Source: an uncultured Bacteroides sp. (lineage in GTDB: Bacteria; Bacteroidota; Bacteroidia; Bacteroidales; Bacteroidaceae). From it: a stretch of 64,000 nt of DNA. The translations under genes were made by a program, and so were the position numbers. The stretch spans positions 1 to 64,000 of the forward strand of contig CALUJC010000015.1 of NCBI GenBank assembly GCA_944320865.1, in the 5' to 3' direction. Each line of letters opens with the position of its first letter. The stretch's first letter is position 1. Positions 36,723 to 45,142 of the stretch are shown here, piece by piece. A model generated the notes under the pieces. The model was not told where the DNA came from. It did not search any database and saw only the letters and a program-made list of their open reading frames with translations.

Positions 36723-36753
36723 AATCCCCTCTTATCCTTCTAATAAGGGGATT
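36723..36753. terminator. Hairpin after the MCE gene
   Basis: AATCCCC (36723-36729) pairs with GGGGATT (36747-36753), with further A-T pairs inside. On the minus strand it lies about 70 bp after the stop at 36823, so it is a candidate terminator although the T-run is poor. The rest of the 350-bp gap to dnaA shows only the 36617 hairpin. Confidence 0.45.
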
Positions 36754-36822
36754 TATTCGTCATTTCCCCCTTAGCTGACAGGGTGGTCGCTATTTAGACA
36801 ATTTCTATATAATCGCATTTGG

Positions 36823-37716
36823 TTACTTGTCTTTCTTGCCGAAAAGGGAAAAATGCACGTAGCGTTTGGGGTGCGATTTCAGGTCTTCCAGCAGGCTTGC
36901 CGCGTTGGCCGTAGTGGCGCTTAGGTTGTTATACAATGTTGGGTCGTTAAACAGAAGCCCGATGGTGTTGTCTTTCCGGTTTAGTTTGTCTGTAATCATT
37001 TTTACATTTGCCAGCGTAGAGTCCACTTTTTGCATGGCGGCTACGTAGTCTATCTCTTTCAAATCGCCTGAAATAGAGGCAAAGTTGTCTCCTATTACAT
37101 TCAGTTTTTCAGTCAACTGCGGGATGTCGTTGTTCATCATTTTCTCCAGCTGTCGGCTGGTGCCTGCCATGCTTGCAGTGAGGTCTTGCACATTGTGCAG
37201 AGTGGCCGGGATGGCCGGGTCGGCCAAAACGGAGTTCAGCGAGGCCAATATGGAGTCCAGCTTTGGCAGCATCCGTTCGATTTGAGGCATTAGGTTGGTT
37301 ACGTTTTCCATAATGCCGTTGTTTAAATTTCCCGGGATAGTATCCCCCGTTTGGTATCGTTCGCGTGGATTGTTGGCAAGCAACAAATTCATCTTTACGC
37401 CGCCCAACATTTCTGTGGCCAGTTCGGCCGAACTGCCTTTGGGGATGCGCAGGCCTGGCTCTACGTCTATCTCGGCCACTACATTGCCAGGGTTTGCATA
37501 GTCGTAATACAGATTGCGTACGATGCCTACTCTGAAGCCATCGGCAAATACAGGGCTCGATTTTGTAAGCCCGTTTATGTTCTCAAATTTTACATAGAAG
37601 TAGTTGGACGGCTTGAACAAGTGTATTCCTTTCAAGTAATTGATGCCATATACCAGTATGCAAAGCGCGATAATGCCTGCTATGCCTATTTTGACTTCCT
37701 TTGTAAAGTATTTCAT
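36823..37716 (-). CDS. MlaD/MCE-domain protein
   Basis: A 297-aa protein with one N-terminal helix (about 10-30), an MCE domain (about 38-115, FYVKFENINGLTKSSPVFADGFRVGIV and the AELATEMLGGVKMNLLL loop) and a long helical C-terminal region. MCE proteins bind lipids and shuttle phospholipids between the inner and outer membranes with an MlaFE ABC transporter; those partners are not in the window. It is 60 bp downstream of the amidase gene on the same strand, so both may be one envelope operon. Confidence 0.9.
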   Translation of the reverse strand: MKYFTKEVKIGIAGIIALCILVYGINYLKGIHLFKPSNYFYVKFENINGLTKSSPVFADGFRVGIVRNLYYDYANPGNVVAEIDVEPGLRIPKGSSAELATEMLGGVKMNLLLANNPRERYQTGDTIPGNLNNGIMENVTNLMPQIERMLPKLDSILASLNSVLADPAIPATLHNVQDLTASMAGTSRQLEKMMNNDIPQLTEKLNVIGDNFASISGDLKEIDYVAAMQKVDSTLANVKMITDKLNRKDNTIGLLFNDPTLYNNLSATTANAASLLEDLKSHPKRYVHFSLFGKKDK

Positions 37717-37776
37717 GACGATTCTTATTTGATTATGGTTTCTATTCTTATTGATTATCTCCGGTATTCTTATTGA

Positions 37777-38934
37777 TTATTGTGCTTTTTCGTTATTGAA
37801 TGCTTTGATGGCAGCCTTGGCGTCTGTTTTCTTTCCGTTTTTAAATGCTACGATGAAAGCGTCTTTAAACTTTTTGCTCAGGCCTTGCTTGGTGCGCAGT
37901 ACTTGGTCGTAGTTGGCCGAGGCACCGCATACATATTTATATAGGCCGTCTTCGCGGTAGTACTCAGCCTTTACCCCTTTCAGTCGTTTGTCATTCTGGG
38001 CCAAGGGGCGTGGCGATGTCAATATCTGCACTTTGAATATCACGCCGCTTTCCATCCTTTCGGCTGTCGTGCCTTTGGGGACGGCAGTCGGCCTTTGTTG
38101 TGAGGCCGGTGCCGCCTCGGGTAGGGTAGTATGGCTACTTCCGTTCCGTTTCAACTCCTGCTCTCGCTTGTAGGACAGGAAGGCACGGTAGATGCCGTTG
38201 GCCAATGTGGCAGAACCTTCTTCCGAGTTGAGGTAGCGCTCTTCTTCACGATTCGATATGAAGCCCAGTTCCACCAGTATGCTGGGCATGGCACTGGCCT
38301 TCAGCACCAGGAAGCCTGCTTGGTGCACCCCACGGTCTACGCGTTTACATGTGTTTTTGAATTGTTTTTGAACCAGCGATGCCAGGTGCACGCTTTCCTC
38401 CATGTATTTGTCTTGCATGAATTCAAAGATGATGTACGATTCTGCAGAGTTCGGATTGAAGCCTGCATACCTTGTCTTATAGTCGTCTTCGTAGAGGATG
38501 ACGGAGTTCTCCCGTTTAGCCACTTCTAGATTGGCTTCCGATTTGGCGAGACCCAGTGTCCACGTTGAGGCACCTTTTACCGAGGCTCCCTTAGCTACGG
38601 AGTTGGTGTGTATGGAGATGAATAAGTCTGCTTTGGCGTTGTTGGCTATTTCAGCCCTGCGGTTCAAGGGAATGAACACGTCGCGGTCGCGCGTGTACAC
38701 CACCTTTACGTCCGGGCAGTTTTGGCGTATCTGCTTGCCCAGTTTCAAGGCCACTTTCAGGTTGATGTTTTTCTCTTTGGATATCCGCCCTATGGCACCC
38801 GGGTCGTGCCCTCCGTGACCTGCATCGATGACGACCACAAAATCTTTTGCAAAGGCGCGGTCAATGCCAAAGGGAGTGGCTAGCAATCCCAGACAAAGCC
38901 AAATATATAATATGTAACGTTTATGCCGTGTCAT
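37777..38934 (-). CDS. N-acetylmuramoyl-L-alanine amidase with SPOR domain
   Basis: A 385-aa periplasmic zinc amidase that cleaves the peptide from muramic acid. The signal peptide is residues 1-29. The Amidase_3 domain follows (VVIDAGHGGHDPGA; LFISIHTNS; the catalytic Glu in ILVELGFISN), then a linker rich in Ala/Pro/Thr and a C-terminal SPOR-like domain (about 300-375) that targets septal peptidoglycan. The start is MTRHKRYILY at 38934; the open frame extends 43 codons upstream without a signal sequence. A TACATTTG -7 box is at 38949-38956 on the minus strand. It is AmiC-like and probably splits daughter cells. Confidence 0.93.
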   Translation of the reverse strand: MTRHKRYILYIWLCLGLLATPFGIDRAFAKDFVVVIDAGHGGHDPGAIGRISKEKNINLKVALKLGKQIRQNCPDVKVVYTRDRDVFIPLNRRAEIANNAKADLFISIHTNSVAKGASVKGASTWTLGLAKSEANLEVAKRENSVILYEDDYKTRYAGFNPNSAESYIIFEFMQDKYMEESVHLASLVQKQFKNTCKRVDRGVHQAGFLVLKASAMPSILVELGFISNREEERYLNSEEGSATLANGIYRAFLSYKREQELKRNGSSHTTLPEAAPASQQRPTAVPKGTTAERMESGVIFKVQILTSPRPLAQNDKRLKGVKAEYYREDGLYKYVCGASANYDQVLRTKQGLSKKFKDAFIVAFKNGKKTDAKAAIKAFNNEKAQ

Positions 38935-39063
38935 ACACAATTTGGATGCAAATGTAGTGGATTTCCCGGGAAAACCGGTCTCTCTTGGCTGGTTTTCTTT
39001 CCTTTCCCGCTCATTTAGAACAGTTTTTTTCTGTTTAAGCATCCTATTTATTAAAATTGGCAC

Positions 39064-39071
39064 TACCTTTG
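39064..39071 (+). promoter_or_regulatory. -7 element for the BASS-like transporter gene
   Basis: TACCTTTG fits TAnnTTTG and lies 28 bp before the ATG at 39100. No exact TTTG lies at the -33 position. Confidence 0.5.
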
Positions 39072-39099
39072 CGCCCCGAAAATCGGAATATTCTGTTTT

Positions 39100-40068
39100 A
39101 TGTTGATACGTTTTTTAAAAGACTGGACGTTGCCTGTAGCAATGTGTACGGGGGCGGCGGTTTATTTTTTGTTTGCTAAACTTTCTTTTCTTGCTCCGGC
39201 TAAACCTTTGGTTAATGCATTGGTCGATGTGTTGACTCCTTTGCTCATTTTTGCCCAATTGTTACTTACTTTTTGTAAGGTGGAAGTGTGTGAGCTGAAG
39301 CCCAAAAGTTGGCACGGCTGGCTGCTGCTGTTTCAGGTCGCCACTTGCTTGTTGCTGGCGGCAGTGCTGGTGTGCTGCCCCATGAATGAAGTCTATCGCG
39401 AAGTGTTCGAGGGGGCTATGGTGTGCCTCATCTGTCCCACGGCCACGGCTGCTGCGGTCATTACGGGCAAGTTGGGCGGCAGTGCTTCGAGCCTCACCAC
39501 CTACACGCTGCTTTCCAACCTGTTGGCGGCTGCTGCCGTGCCCTTGGTGTTCCCATGGGTGGAGCCTCATGCCGATGTCCCTTTCATTGCGGCATTCCTG
39601 AAGATTTTGGGGAAAGTGTTCCCTTTGCTGCTGTGTCCTTTCTTCCTGGCGTGGTTCTTGCGTGTTTTTATGCCCCGTGTGCACCGCTGGCTGCTGGACT
39701 TTCATGGTGCGGCATTCTACCTGTGGGGTGTGGCGCTTGCCATAGTGTCGGGGCAAACCATCCGCTCGTTGGCCAATAGCACGGCACCCGCCTATGTGGA
39801 GTGGCTGATAGCGCTGGGAGGGCTGGTGACGTGTTGTGTGCAGTTCTATCTGGGTAAACGTGTGGGCGGTCATTATGGCGAACGCATCAGTGGCGGTCAG
39901 GCTTTGGGACAGAAGAACACAGTGCTTGCCATCTGGATGGCCTACACCTATCTTAATCCCTTGGCGTCGGTAGGCCCGGGTTCGTATGTGCTGTGGCAAA
40001 ACATCATCAACTCGTGGCAGTTGTGGAAAAAGCGCCGGCGCGACGCTTTGGGCCTGCAGGCCACATAA
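39100..40068 (+). CDS. BASS-like membrane transporter
   Basis: A 322-aa protein with about nine to ten hydrophobic helices. The overall pattern, including a Pro/Thr-rich segment (MVCLICPTATAAAVITGKLGG near residue 105) and a late TYLNPLASVGPGSY, fits the bile-acid:sodium symporter superfamily as found in Bacteroides. The substrate cannot be told from sequence. It is a single gene with its own promoter, convergent with rubrerythrin. Confidence 0.7.
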   Translation: MLIRFLKDWTLPVAMCTGAAVYFLFAKLSFLAPAKPLVNALVDVLTPLLIFAQLLLTFCKVEVCELKPKSWHGWLLLFQVATCLLLAAVLVCCPMNEVYREVFEGAMVCLICPTATAAAVITGKLGGSASSLTTYTLLSNLLAAAAVPLVFPWVEPHADVPFIAAFLKILGKVFPLLLCPFFLAWFLRVFMPRVHRWLLDFHGAAFYLWGVALAIVSGQTIRSLANSTAPAYVEWLIALGGLVTCCVQFYLGKRVGGHYGERISGGQALGQKNTVLAIWMAYTYLNPLASVGPGSYVLWQNIINSWQLWKKRRRDALGLQAT

Positions 40069-40108
40069 AAAACACTCCGGCAAGTCATGTGTAGAGCTTG
40101 CCGGAGTG
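40066..40108 (-). terminator. Terminator of the Fur-rubrerythrin operon
   Basis: CACTCCGGCAAG (40073-40084) and CTTGCCGGAGTG (40097-40108) form a perfect 12-bp stem. On the minus strand it is followed by six T. It may also slow plus-strand transcripts from the transporter gene. A second small stem (CAGAC/GTCTG, 40119-40133) lies between it and the rubrerythrin stop. Confidence 0.9.
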
Positions 40109-40135
40109 CATGTTTATGTCAGACTAATCGTCTGA

Positions 40136-40690
40136 TTACTTCTTGAAGTAGCGGTTGTACAGGCCTTCAAAGCCTTTGCCGTGGCGTGCTTCGTCCTTAG
40201 CCATTTCGTGAACAGTGTCGTGGATGGCATCCAGGTTCAAAGCCTTGGCGCGTGTAGCAATGCGTTTCTTGTCTTCGCAAGCACCGCTTTCTGCGTTCAT
40301 GCGCTTCTCCAGATTGGTCTTGGTATCCCATACGCAGTCGCCCAGCAACTCTGCAAACTTGGCAGCGTGCTCAGCTTCTTCCCAAGCGTAGCGCTTGAAG
40401 GCTTCGGCTACTTCCGGATAGCCTTCGCGGTCGGCCTGGCGGCTCATGGCGAGGTACATGCCTACTTCGGTGCATTCGCCCATGAAGTGGTTGTTCAAGT
40501 CCTTAATCATTTCTTCGTCGCAACCTTTGGCTACGCCGATTACGTGTTCATCGGCAAAAGTCAGGGCACCGCCTTCTTCTTCAATTACTTCTACAAACTT
40601 GCTTGCCGGAGCCTTGCACAAAGGGCACTTTTCAGGAGCTGCGTCTCCCTCGTATACGTAACCGCAGACAGTACATCTAAATTTCTTCAT
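40136..40690 (-). CDS. rbr: Rubredoxin-first (reverse) rubrerythrin
   Basis: A 184-aa peroxide reductase in which the rubredoxin domain comes first ([23 protein letters not shown], two CxxC pairs within the first 27 residues), followed by a ferritin-like di-iron domain (about 45-180) with Glu-rich helices (EEAEHAAKF; the EARHG motif near the end). This reversed domain order is seen in anaerobes. It removes hydrogen peroxide using NADH-derived electrons. It lies 36 bp downstream of the Fur/PerR gene, which probably controls it. Confidence 0.93.
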   Translation of the reverse strand: MKKFRCTVCGYVYEGDAAPEKCPLCKAPASKFVEVIEEEGGALTFADEHVIGVAKGCDEEMIKDLNNHFMGECTEVGMYLAMSRQADREGYPEVAEAFKRYAWEEAEHAAKFAELLGDCVWDTKTNLEKRMNAESGACEDKKRIATRAKALNLDAIHDTVHEMAKDEARHGKGFEGLYNRYFKK

Positions 40691-40726
40691 TGTCGTTTCT
40701 GTTTTTTAATGAGTTAGTTAATCGTG

Positions 40727-41170
40727 TTATCTATCGCTTTCTTTACATTCTTTGCATATTCCTTTATAGTAATAATGTATTTCCTGCACTTCGTAGCCCT
40801 CTATGGTTGCATCGTGCCTGTCCAATATCATACTGTCATGCATCATGTCATATACCTTTCCACATCGTTTGCACAAAAAGTGAGCATGAGGTTCGGTATA
40901 AGCATCGTAGCAAGTATTTTTTTCATCAATAGTCAGTGTCAGTACGGCTCCATGTTCTGTCAATAGCTTCAAAGTATTGTATACCGTTGTTTTTGACAAT
41001 GTGGGGATAGAGGGCGCCAATGCTGTATAAATCTCGTCAACCGTTGGGTGCGTACGGTGTTCCATTAAGTAGTTCATAATGGAAATCCTTTGCACCGAAG
41101 GGCGGATGTTATGTTCAACCAATGTATTTACTACGTCTTTGCTCATCTTGGAATTAAAAGTTGTAATCAT
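40727..41170 (-). CDS. Fur/PerR-family metalloregulator
   Basis: A 147-aa winged-helix regulator with HNIRPSVQRISIMNYLMEHRTHPTVDEIY, the DNA-binding helix SIPTLSKTTVYNTLKLLTEHG, the metal-site histidines PHAHFLCKRCGK and a structural zinc site formed by two CxxC pairs (CKRC, CKEC). Coupling with rubrerythrin suggests a peroxide sensor (PerR role). The consensus promoter at 41190-41220 rules out the far upstream start at 41242. ATG at 41170 and ATG at 41146 (MSKDVV) are both possible. Confidence 0.9.
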   Translation of the reverse strand: MITTFNSKMSKDVVNTLVEHNIRPSVQRISIMNYLMEHRTHPTVDEIYTALAPSIPTLSKTTVYNTLKLLTEHGAVLTLTIDEKNTCYDAYTEPHAHFLCKRCGKVYDMMHDSMILDRHDATIEGYEVQEIHYYYKGICKECKESDR

Positions 41171-41189
41171 TACATATTTAATTCTGTTG

Positions 41190-41220
41190 CAAAGATAAGG
41201 GTTTCTTTTGGAATAGCAAA
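41190..41220 (-). promoter_or_regulatory. Consensus promoter of the Fur/PerR-rubrerythrin operon
   Basis: On the minus strand, TTTG (41220-41217), 19 bp and TATCTTTG (41197-41190) form an exact Bacteroides promoter. The start near 41184 leaves a leader of 14 or 38 nt, depending on the start codon. Confidence 0.88.
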
Positions 41221-41415
41221 CAATTCGAGCATTATTTTCCAAAAAAAATCCGGCAATGGAAATTCTGTGTCCCGTGAATTCGTTTATCCATACAATCCAA
41301 ATCGTGATTTTTTACATGCAAAGATTTGTAATTCTGCTATTTATGCAAAATATGCGATGTCGAAATATTCTGTATACTAAGCGGATATGATATAGATTTG
41401 TATCGCATATTTACC

Positions 41416-41513
41416 TTCTTCGTCCTTTCTCCGTACCCCATTCGTACCATGTTCGGTATTGCTTCGCTCGTGGCTTGGCCCTATGGAACGAAGATGGAAC
41501 GTAGAAAATACGT
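41416..41513. repeat. 11-bp-period repeat element (copy 2)
   Basis: TCG/CCG trinucleotides recur every 11 bp at 41420, 41431, 41442, 41453 and 41464 in units such as CCATTCGTACC. TCTTCGT (41417-41423) is the inverse of ACGAAGA (41488-41494). It ends with GGAACGTAGAAAATACGTACA, closely matching the tail of the element at 19192. It lies between divergent genes and directly before a partial MITE. The wider gap 41243-41940 holds no convincing gene. Confidence 0.7.
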
Positions 41514-41532
41514 ACAAGATGGGTAAGAAAGC

Positions 41533-41657
41533 TTGTCATGCTGCGGGTGGCAGGAGCGTAGCGGGCTACGTGACGAATAACAACAGGCAAAGAGACCGGA
41601 AAGTGGCTCAAAAAGGGCTGAATTAAAATCTTAAAGAGGAAAAGTTAAACAGGCTCT
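41533..41657. mobile_element. Partial MITE (right part of the 26164 element)
   Basis: From TTGTCATG (41533) to the right terminal repeat (AAAAGTTAAACAGGCTC, ending at 41657) this closely follows 26224-26336, with a few substitutions and an 11-bp insertion (CTGCGGGTGGC, 41541-41551). The left terminal repeat is missing; in its place stands the 11-bp-period element. TTA follows at 41658. Confidence 0.8.
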
Positions 41658-41961
41658 TAATAAAGATTGAGGCGGAACGTCACGACAAATTGGCTGTCGG
41701 TTCCGCAGGCGGAGACTATATTTGGATGGCAACCTTCGGGGAAGAAGTGAATCTGTATTATACATTATCCTCTTTATGTATTTATTTGAGGTAGATATGG
41801 TTGTTTTTCTCTTGGATTGTTTTGTTAGGTGGTAAAATTTCTATTATTTTGCCGCATGAAACCGACAAAGGCTAAAATTTCATGTATGTATGAAATACTT
41901 GGCGGAGTAAAAAAATGAAATGGAAAAATCTAAGTAATTAATGAAAAAAGAGAACATTGAA

Positions 41962-42486
41962 ATGAAAAAGTTAGCTGTATTAGGATTGGGCTTGTGCGTA
42001 GCCTTGTCATTCTCTTCGTGCAAATCGAGTGAAAGTGCTTATAAAAAAGCATATGAAAAAGCAAAACAGAAAGAATTGGCGGAAGCGCAGACTACTGCTC
42101 CTGCCGAGGAAGCTGTGCCGGTAAGTAATACCACCCCCGTGGTAGCGGCCCCGGTGGAAACCGCCCGTGTGGTGGAAAGCGTGTCGGCACCTGTGCGTGA
42201 GGAAAGGGTGACGGTGGTAACCGGCGCAGAAAGTGGTTTGAAAAACTATAGCGTGGTTTGCGGAAGCTTTGGCGTAAAGGCTAATGCTGATGGTGTAAAG
42301 GCTCAGTTGGAAGCAGATGGTTATCAGGCTCTGGTGGTGAGAAACGATGCAGTCAACACCTTCCGGGTGATTGTAAGCTCGTTTGACGACCGTGCTTCGG
42401 CAGAGCAGGCACGCGATGCTTTTAAGGCACGCTATCCGCAGAATGCCGATTTCCAAAAAGCATGGCTGCTTTACCGCATCAAGTAA
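41962..42486 (+). CDS. SPOR-domain lipoprotein
   Basis: A 174-aa lipoprotein (from ATG 41962; 181 aa if the ATG at 41941 is used). The signal peptide ends in FSSC (lipobox). A helical, charged region (YKKAYEKAKQKELAEAQ) and an Ala/Pro/Val linker are followed by a SPOR domain of about 75 residues (KNYSVVCGSFGVKANADG... to YRIK) that binds denuded glycan at division sites. The inner start is preferred because the signal peptide then begins MKKLAVLG and an A/G-rich ribosome-binding sequence precedes it. Confidence 0.88.
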   Translation: MKKLAVLGLGLCVALSFSSCKSSESAYKKAYEKAKQKELAEAQTTAPAEEAVPVSNTTPVVAAPVETARVVESVSAPVREERVTVVTGAESGLKNYSVVCGSFGVKANADGVKAQLEADGYQALVVRNDAVNTFRVIVSSFDDRASAEQARDAFKARYPQNADFQKAWLLYRIK

Positions 42487-42509
42487 ATCTCCTTTTTTGT
42501 TTACGCCAT

Positions 42510-42556
42510 CCGCGCTTGAAAGGCCGGGACAAGAGAGCGCGGAGGCTTTCTCTTTG
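42510..42556 (+). terminator. Possible terminator after the SPOR gene
   Basis: CCGCGCT (42510-42516) pairs with AGCGCGG (42536-42542) across a 19-nt loop, followed by a T-rich stretch. The long loop and interrupted T-run make it moderate. Confidence 0.45.
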
Positions 42557-42634
42557 TTTTGCAAAGGATGTGGCAAGTGTGGCGTAGACAACTTTTTGTG
42601 CCAAATGGAAAACCCGTGAGGGGAGAAAAGTTTT

Positions 42635-42642
42635 TATTTTTG
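42635..42642 (+). promoter_or_regulatory. Candidate -7 element for the cysQ operon
   Basis: TATTTTTG matches TAnnTTTG, 23 bp before the cysQ ATG. No TTTG lies 19 bp further upstream, so additional control of sulfate-activation genes is possible. Confidence 0.5.
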
Positions 42643-42665
42643 CACCCGGTAATTAATAGTGGTAT

Positions 42666-43526
42666 ATGACGAACAGCATGGAACATCAATATATTCAGAT
42701 TGCCGTTGAAGCGGCATTGCGGGCCGGCAGGGTGATACTTTCCATTTACGACGACCCTGCTTCCGACTTCCAGGTGGAGCAGAAAGCCGACCATTCCCCG
42801 CTGACGATAGCCGACCGCAAAGCTCACGAAGCCATTTGCACCTGTTTGGCCGATACCCCGTACCCCGTGCTTAGCGAGGAGGGGAAGCATTTGCCCTATG
42901 TCGAGCGCAGGCAGTGGGAAACGTTGTGGATTGTCGACCCGCTGGATGGCACCAAAGAGTTCATCAAGCGGAACGGGGAATTTACGGTAAACATTGCCTT
43001 GGTGCATCAGGGCGTTCCTGTCATGGGCGTGATTTATATACCGGTGAAGCGCGAATTGTATTTTGCTTCAGAAAGCGAAGGGGCTTATAAGGCTGCTTCC
43101 ATTTCCTTGCGTGAGGAAAGCCCGTGGACGTGGGACGAACTGGTGGCCCAGGCTCAACGGCTGCCCATGAAGGAGGGGCGCGATGCCTTTGTGGTAGTGG
43201 CTTCCCGCTCCCATCTGACGCCTGAAACGGAGGCTTTTATCAACATATTAAGGCAGGTGCATGCCAATGTGGAACTCGTGTCGAAAGGCAGTTCCCTCAA
43301 AATCTGTTTGGTAGCAGAGGGGAAGGCAGATATCTATCCCCGTTTTGCCCCGACCATGGAGTGGGACACTGCTGCCGGCCATGCCATTGCCCGGGCGGCA
43401 GGATGTGAAGTGTGGCACACAGACTTTTCGTCGCCACTGGTGTATAATAAGGAGGATTTGCATAATCCTTGGTTTGTCGTGACGGGACGTGAAGCCAATT
43501 TGCTCGCGCAGGAAATGGACATTTAA
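42666..43526 (+). CDS. cysQ: 3'(2'),5'-bisphosphate nucleotidase CysQ
   Basis: A 286-aa phosphatase of the inositol-monophosphatase fold that removes the 3'-phosphate from PAP, the by-product of PAPS-using sulfotransferases. Metal-site motifs are present: DHSPLTIADRKAHE, LSEEGKH, the WIVDPLDGTKEF core (near residue 95) and the late EWDTAAGHAI. ATG 42666 is used; a second Met four codons on (MEHQ) is possible. It heads the operon and would keep PAP from inhibiting the sulfotransferase encoded at its end. Confidence 0.95.
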   Translation: MTNSMEHQYIQIAVEAALRAGRVILSIYDDPASDFQVEQKADHSPLTIADRKAHEAICTCLADTPYPVLSEEGKHLPYVERRQWETLWIVDPLDGTKEFIKRNGEFTVNIALVHQGVPVMGVIYIPVKRELYFASESEGAYKAASISLREESPWTWDELVAQAQRLPMKEGRDAFVVVASRSHLTPETEAFINILRQVHANVELVSKGSSLKICLVAEGKADIYPRFAPTMEWDTAAGHAIARAAGCEVWHTDFSSPLVYNKEDLHNPWFVVTGREANLLAQEMDI

Positions 43527-43538
43527 ACAGAAGGAAAC

Positions 43539-45110
43539 ATGAGCTTTGAAATAATTTTTGTACTGCTGGGGCTGATAGGGATGCTGGTAGCCCTTATTTT
43601 GGACAAGATGCGTCCCGGTATTGTGTTGTTGTCTTTGGTGGTATTGTTCATGGTGGCGGGCATTATTACTCCGAAGCAGATGGTGGCCGGTTTCAGTAAC
43701 CGTGGTATGATAACTGTCGCATTGCTTTTCCTGGTGAGTGAAGGCATACGCCAGAGCGGGGCTTTATCTTCTATCTTGAAGAAATTGTTGCCCGACAAAG
43801 AGTCGAGTGTCTCACGTGCACAGCTTCGTGTATTGCCGGTCATCAGTTCCTTTTCAGCCTTTTTGAATAATACTCCCGTAGTGGTTATTTTTGCTCCGAT
43901 TTTGAAAAATTGGGCGAAGAAGGTGGGGCTTCCTGCCACAAAGTTTTTGATACCATTGTCTTATGCCACGATATTAGGAGGGCTTTGCACGCTGATAGGG
44001 ACTTCTACCAACCTGGTAGTGCACGGCATGATGATAGACCGTGGGCTGCCGGGCTTGAAGATGTTCGACTTGGCCTATATAGGCATTCCTATTACGGTTA
44101 TAGGATTAGCCTATATTGTCTTGGCATCGAAGAAGTTGCTTCCCGAAGAACGGCCTGACAGTTTTGAGGATGAGGAAGCCGATGCTGTGGAAGAAAAAGG
44201 GGGACATGTTGTGGAAGTAGTGCTTGGTTCCCGCTTTCCGGGACTGAAACGCAAACTGAAAAACTTCGATTTCAAGCGTCGTTATGGTGCCGAGATAAAG
44301 GAAATTCGTCAAGGAGGCCAGGTTATCACGGGAAATTTGGGTGAGGTAACGTTGCAGGAAGGTGATACGCTGGTGCTTTTGGCAGATGATGCCTTTACCC
44401 GTACCTGGGGTGATTCGTCGGTCTTCCTAATGATGACCAACGGCCAGGAAATACCGACCCGCCGGGTGCCGGAATGGAAAAAATGGACTGCTCTTGCCTT
44501 GCTTATCATTATGATTGTGGGTGCTACGATAGGTGAACTTCCATTTATGCAGGAGCGTTTCCCCGGTGTGAAGTTTGATATGTTCTTTTTTGCTTCGGTA
44601 ACGGCTGTAGTTATGGCATGGCTTAAAATGTTTCCGCCTAAGAAGTATACCAAATACATCAGTTGGGATATTTTGATTACCATTGCCTGTGCCTTTGCCA
44701 TTAGTGCTGCCATGGAGGAATCTGGCCTGGCTGCTTTGATAGCCGGTTTTATTAAGAGTGTTTCCGGCTCGTTGGGCGCATGGGGAGCGCTTGCCTTGTT
44801 GTATGTCGTAACACTCATTATTACAGAACTGGTGACAAACAATGCTGCGGCTGCGTTAGCTTTTCCTTTGGCATTGGAGACGGCTGCCGAGTTTGGGGTT
44901 GATCCGATGCCCTTCTTTATGGCCATTTGTATTGCGGCATCGGCAGGTTTCGCTACTCCTATCGGTTATCAAACCAATCTGATTGTACAAGGTTCCGGAA
45001 ATTACAAGTTTATGGACTTTGTGCGCATAGGTTTGCCTTTGGATTTGATTGTAATGATAGTGTCTGTCGGGCTGATTCCTTTGATTTGGCCATTTGTCCC
45101 GGCGGCTTAA
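43539..45110 (+). CDS. SLC13/CitT-type permease with RCK_C domain (probable sulfate importer)
   Basis: A 523-aa membrane carrier. Two blocks of helices (1-195 and 310-523) contain the family's duplicated NNTPVV (FLNNTPVVVIF) and TNNAAAALAFP motifs and GTSTNLVVHGM. Between them lies one TrkA-C/RCK_C domain (about 215-290), whereas many relatives have two to four. Such proteins are sodium-dependent anion carriers. Position 12 bp after cysQ and ahead of cysC/D/N argues for sulfate uptake. The carrier is encoded with the pathway it would feed. Confidence 0.88.
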   Translation: MSFEIIFVLLGLIGMLVALILDKMRPGIVLLSLVVLFMVAGIITPKQMVAGFSNRGMITVALLFLVSEGIRQSGALSSILKKLLPDKESSVSRAQLRVLPVISSFSAFLNNTPVVVIFAPILKNWAKKVGLPATKFLIPLSYATILGGLCTLIGTSTNLVVHGMMIDRGLPGLKMFDLAYIGIPITVIGLAYIVLASKKLLPEERPDSFEDEEADAVEEKGGHVVEVVLGSRFPGLKRKLKNFDFKRRYGAEIKEIRQGGQVITGNLGEVTLQEGDTLVLLADDAFTRTWGDSSVFLMMTNGQEIPTRRVPEWKKWTALALLIIMIVGATIGELPFMQERFPGVKFDMFFFASVTAVVMAWLKMFPPKKYTKYISWDILITIACAFAISAAMEESGLAALIAGFIKSVSGSLGAWGALALLYVVTLIITELVTNNAAAALAFPLALETAAEFGVDPMPFFMAICIAASAGFATPIGYQTNLIVQGSGNYKFMDFVRIGLPLDLIVMIVSVGLIPLIWPFVPAA

Positions 45111-45142
45111 TCTTATACATATATAATATAGTATATAATAAT

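Noticed and set aside
36472-36822. Origin of replication next to dnaA
   Set aside because: No cluster of TTATCCACA-like boxes and no clear unwinding element with such boxes was seen.
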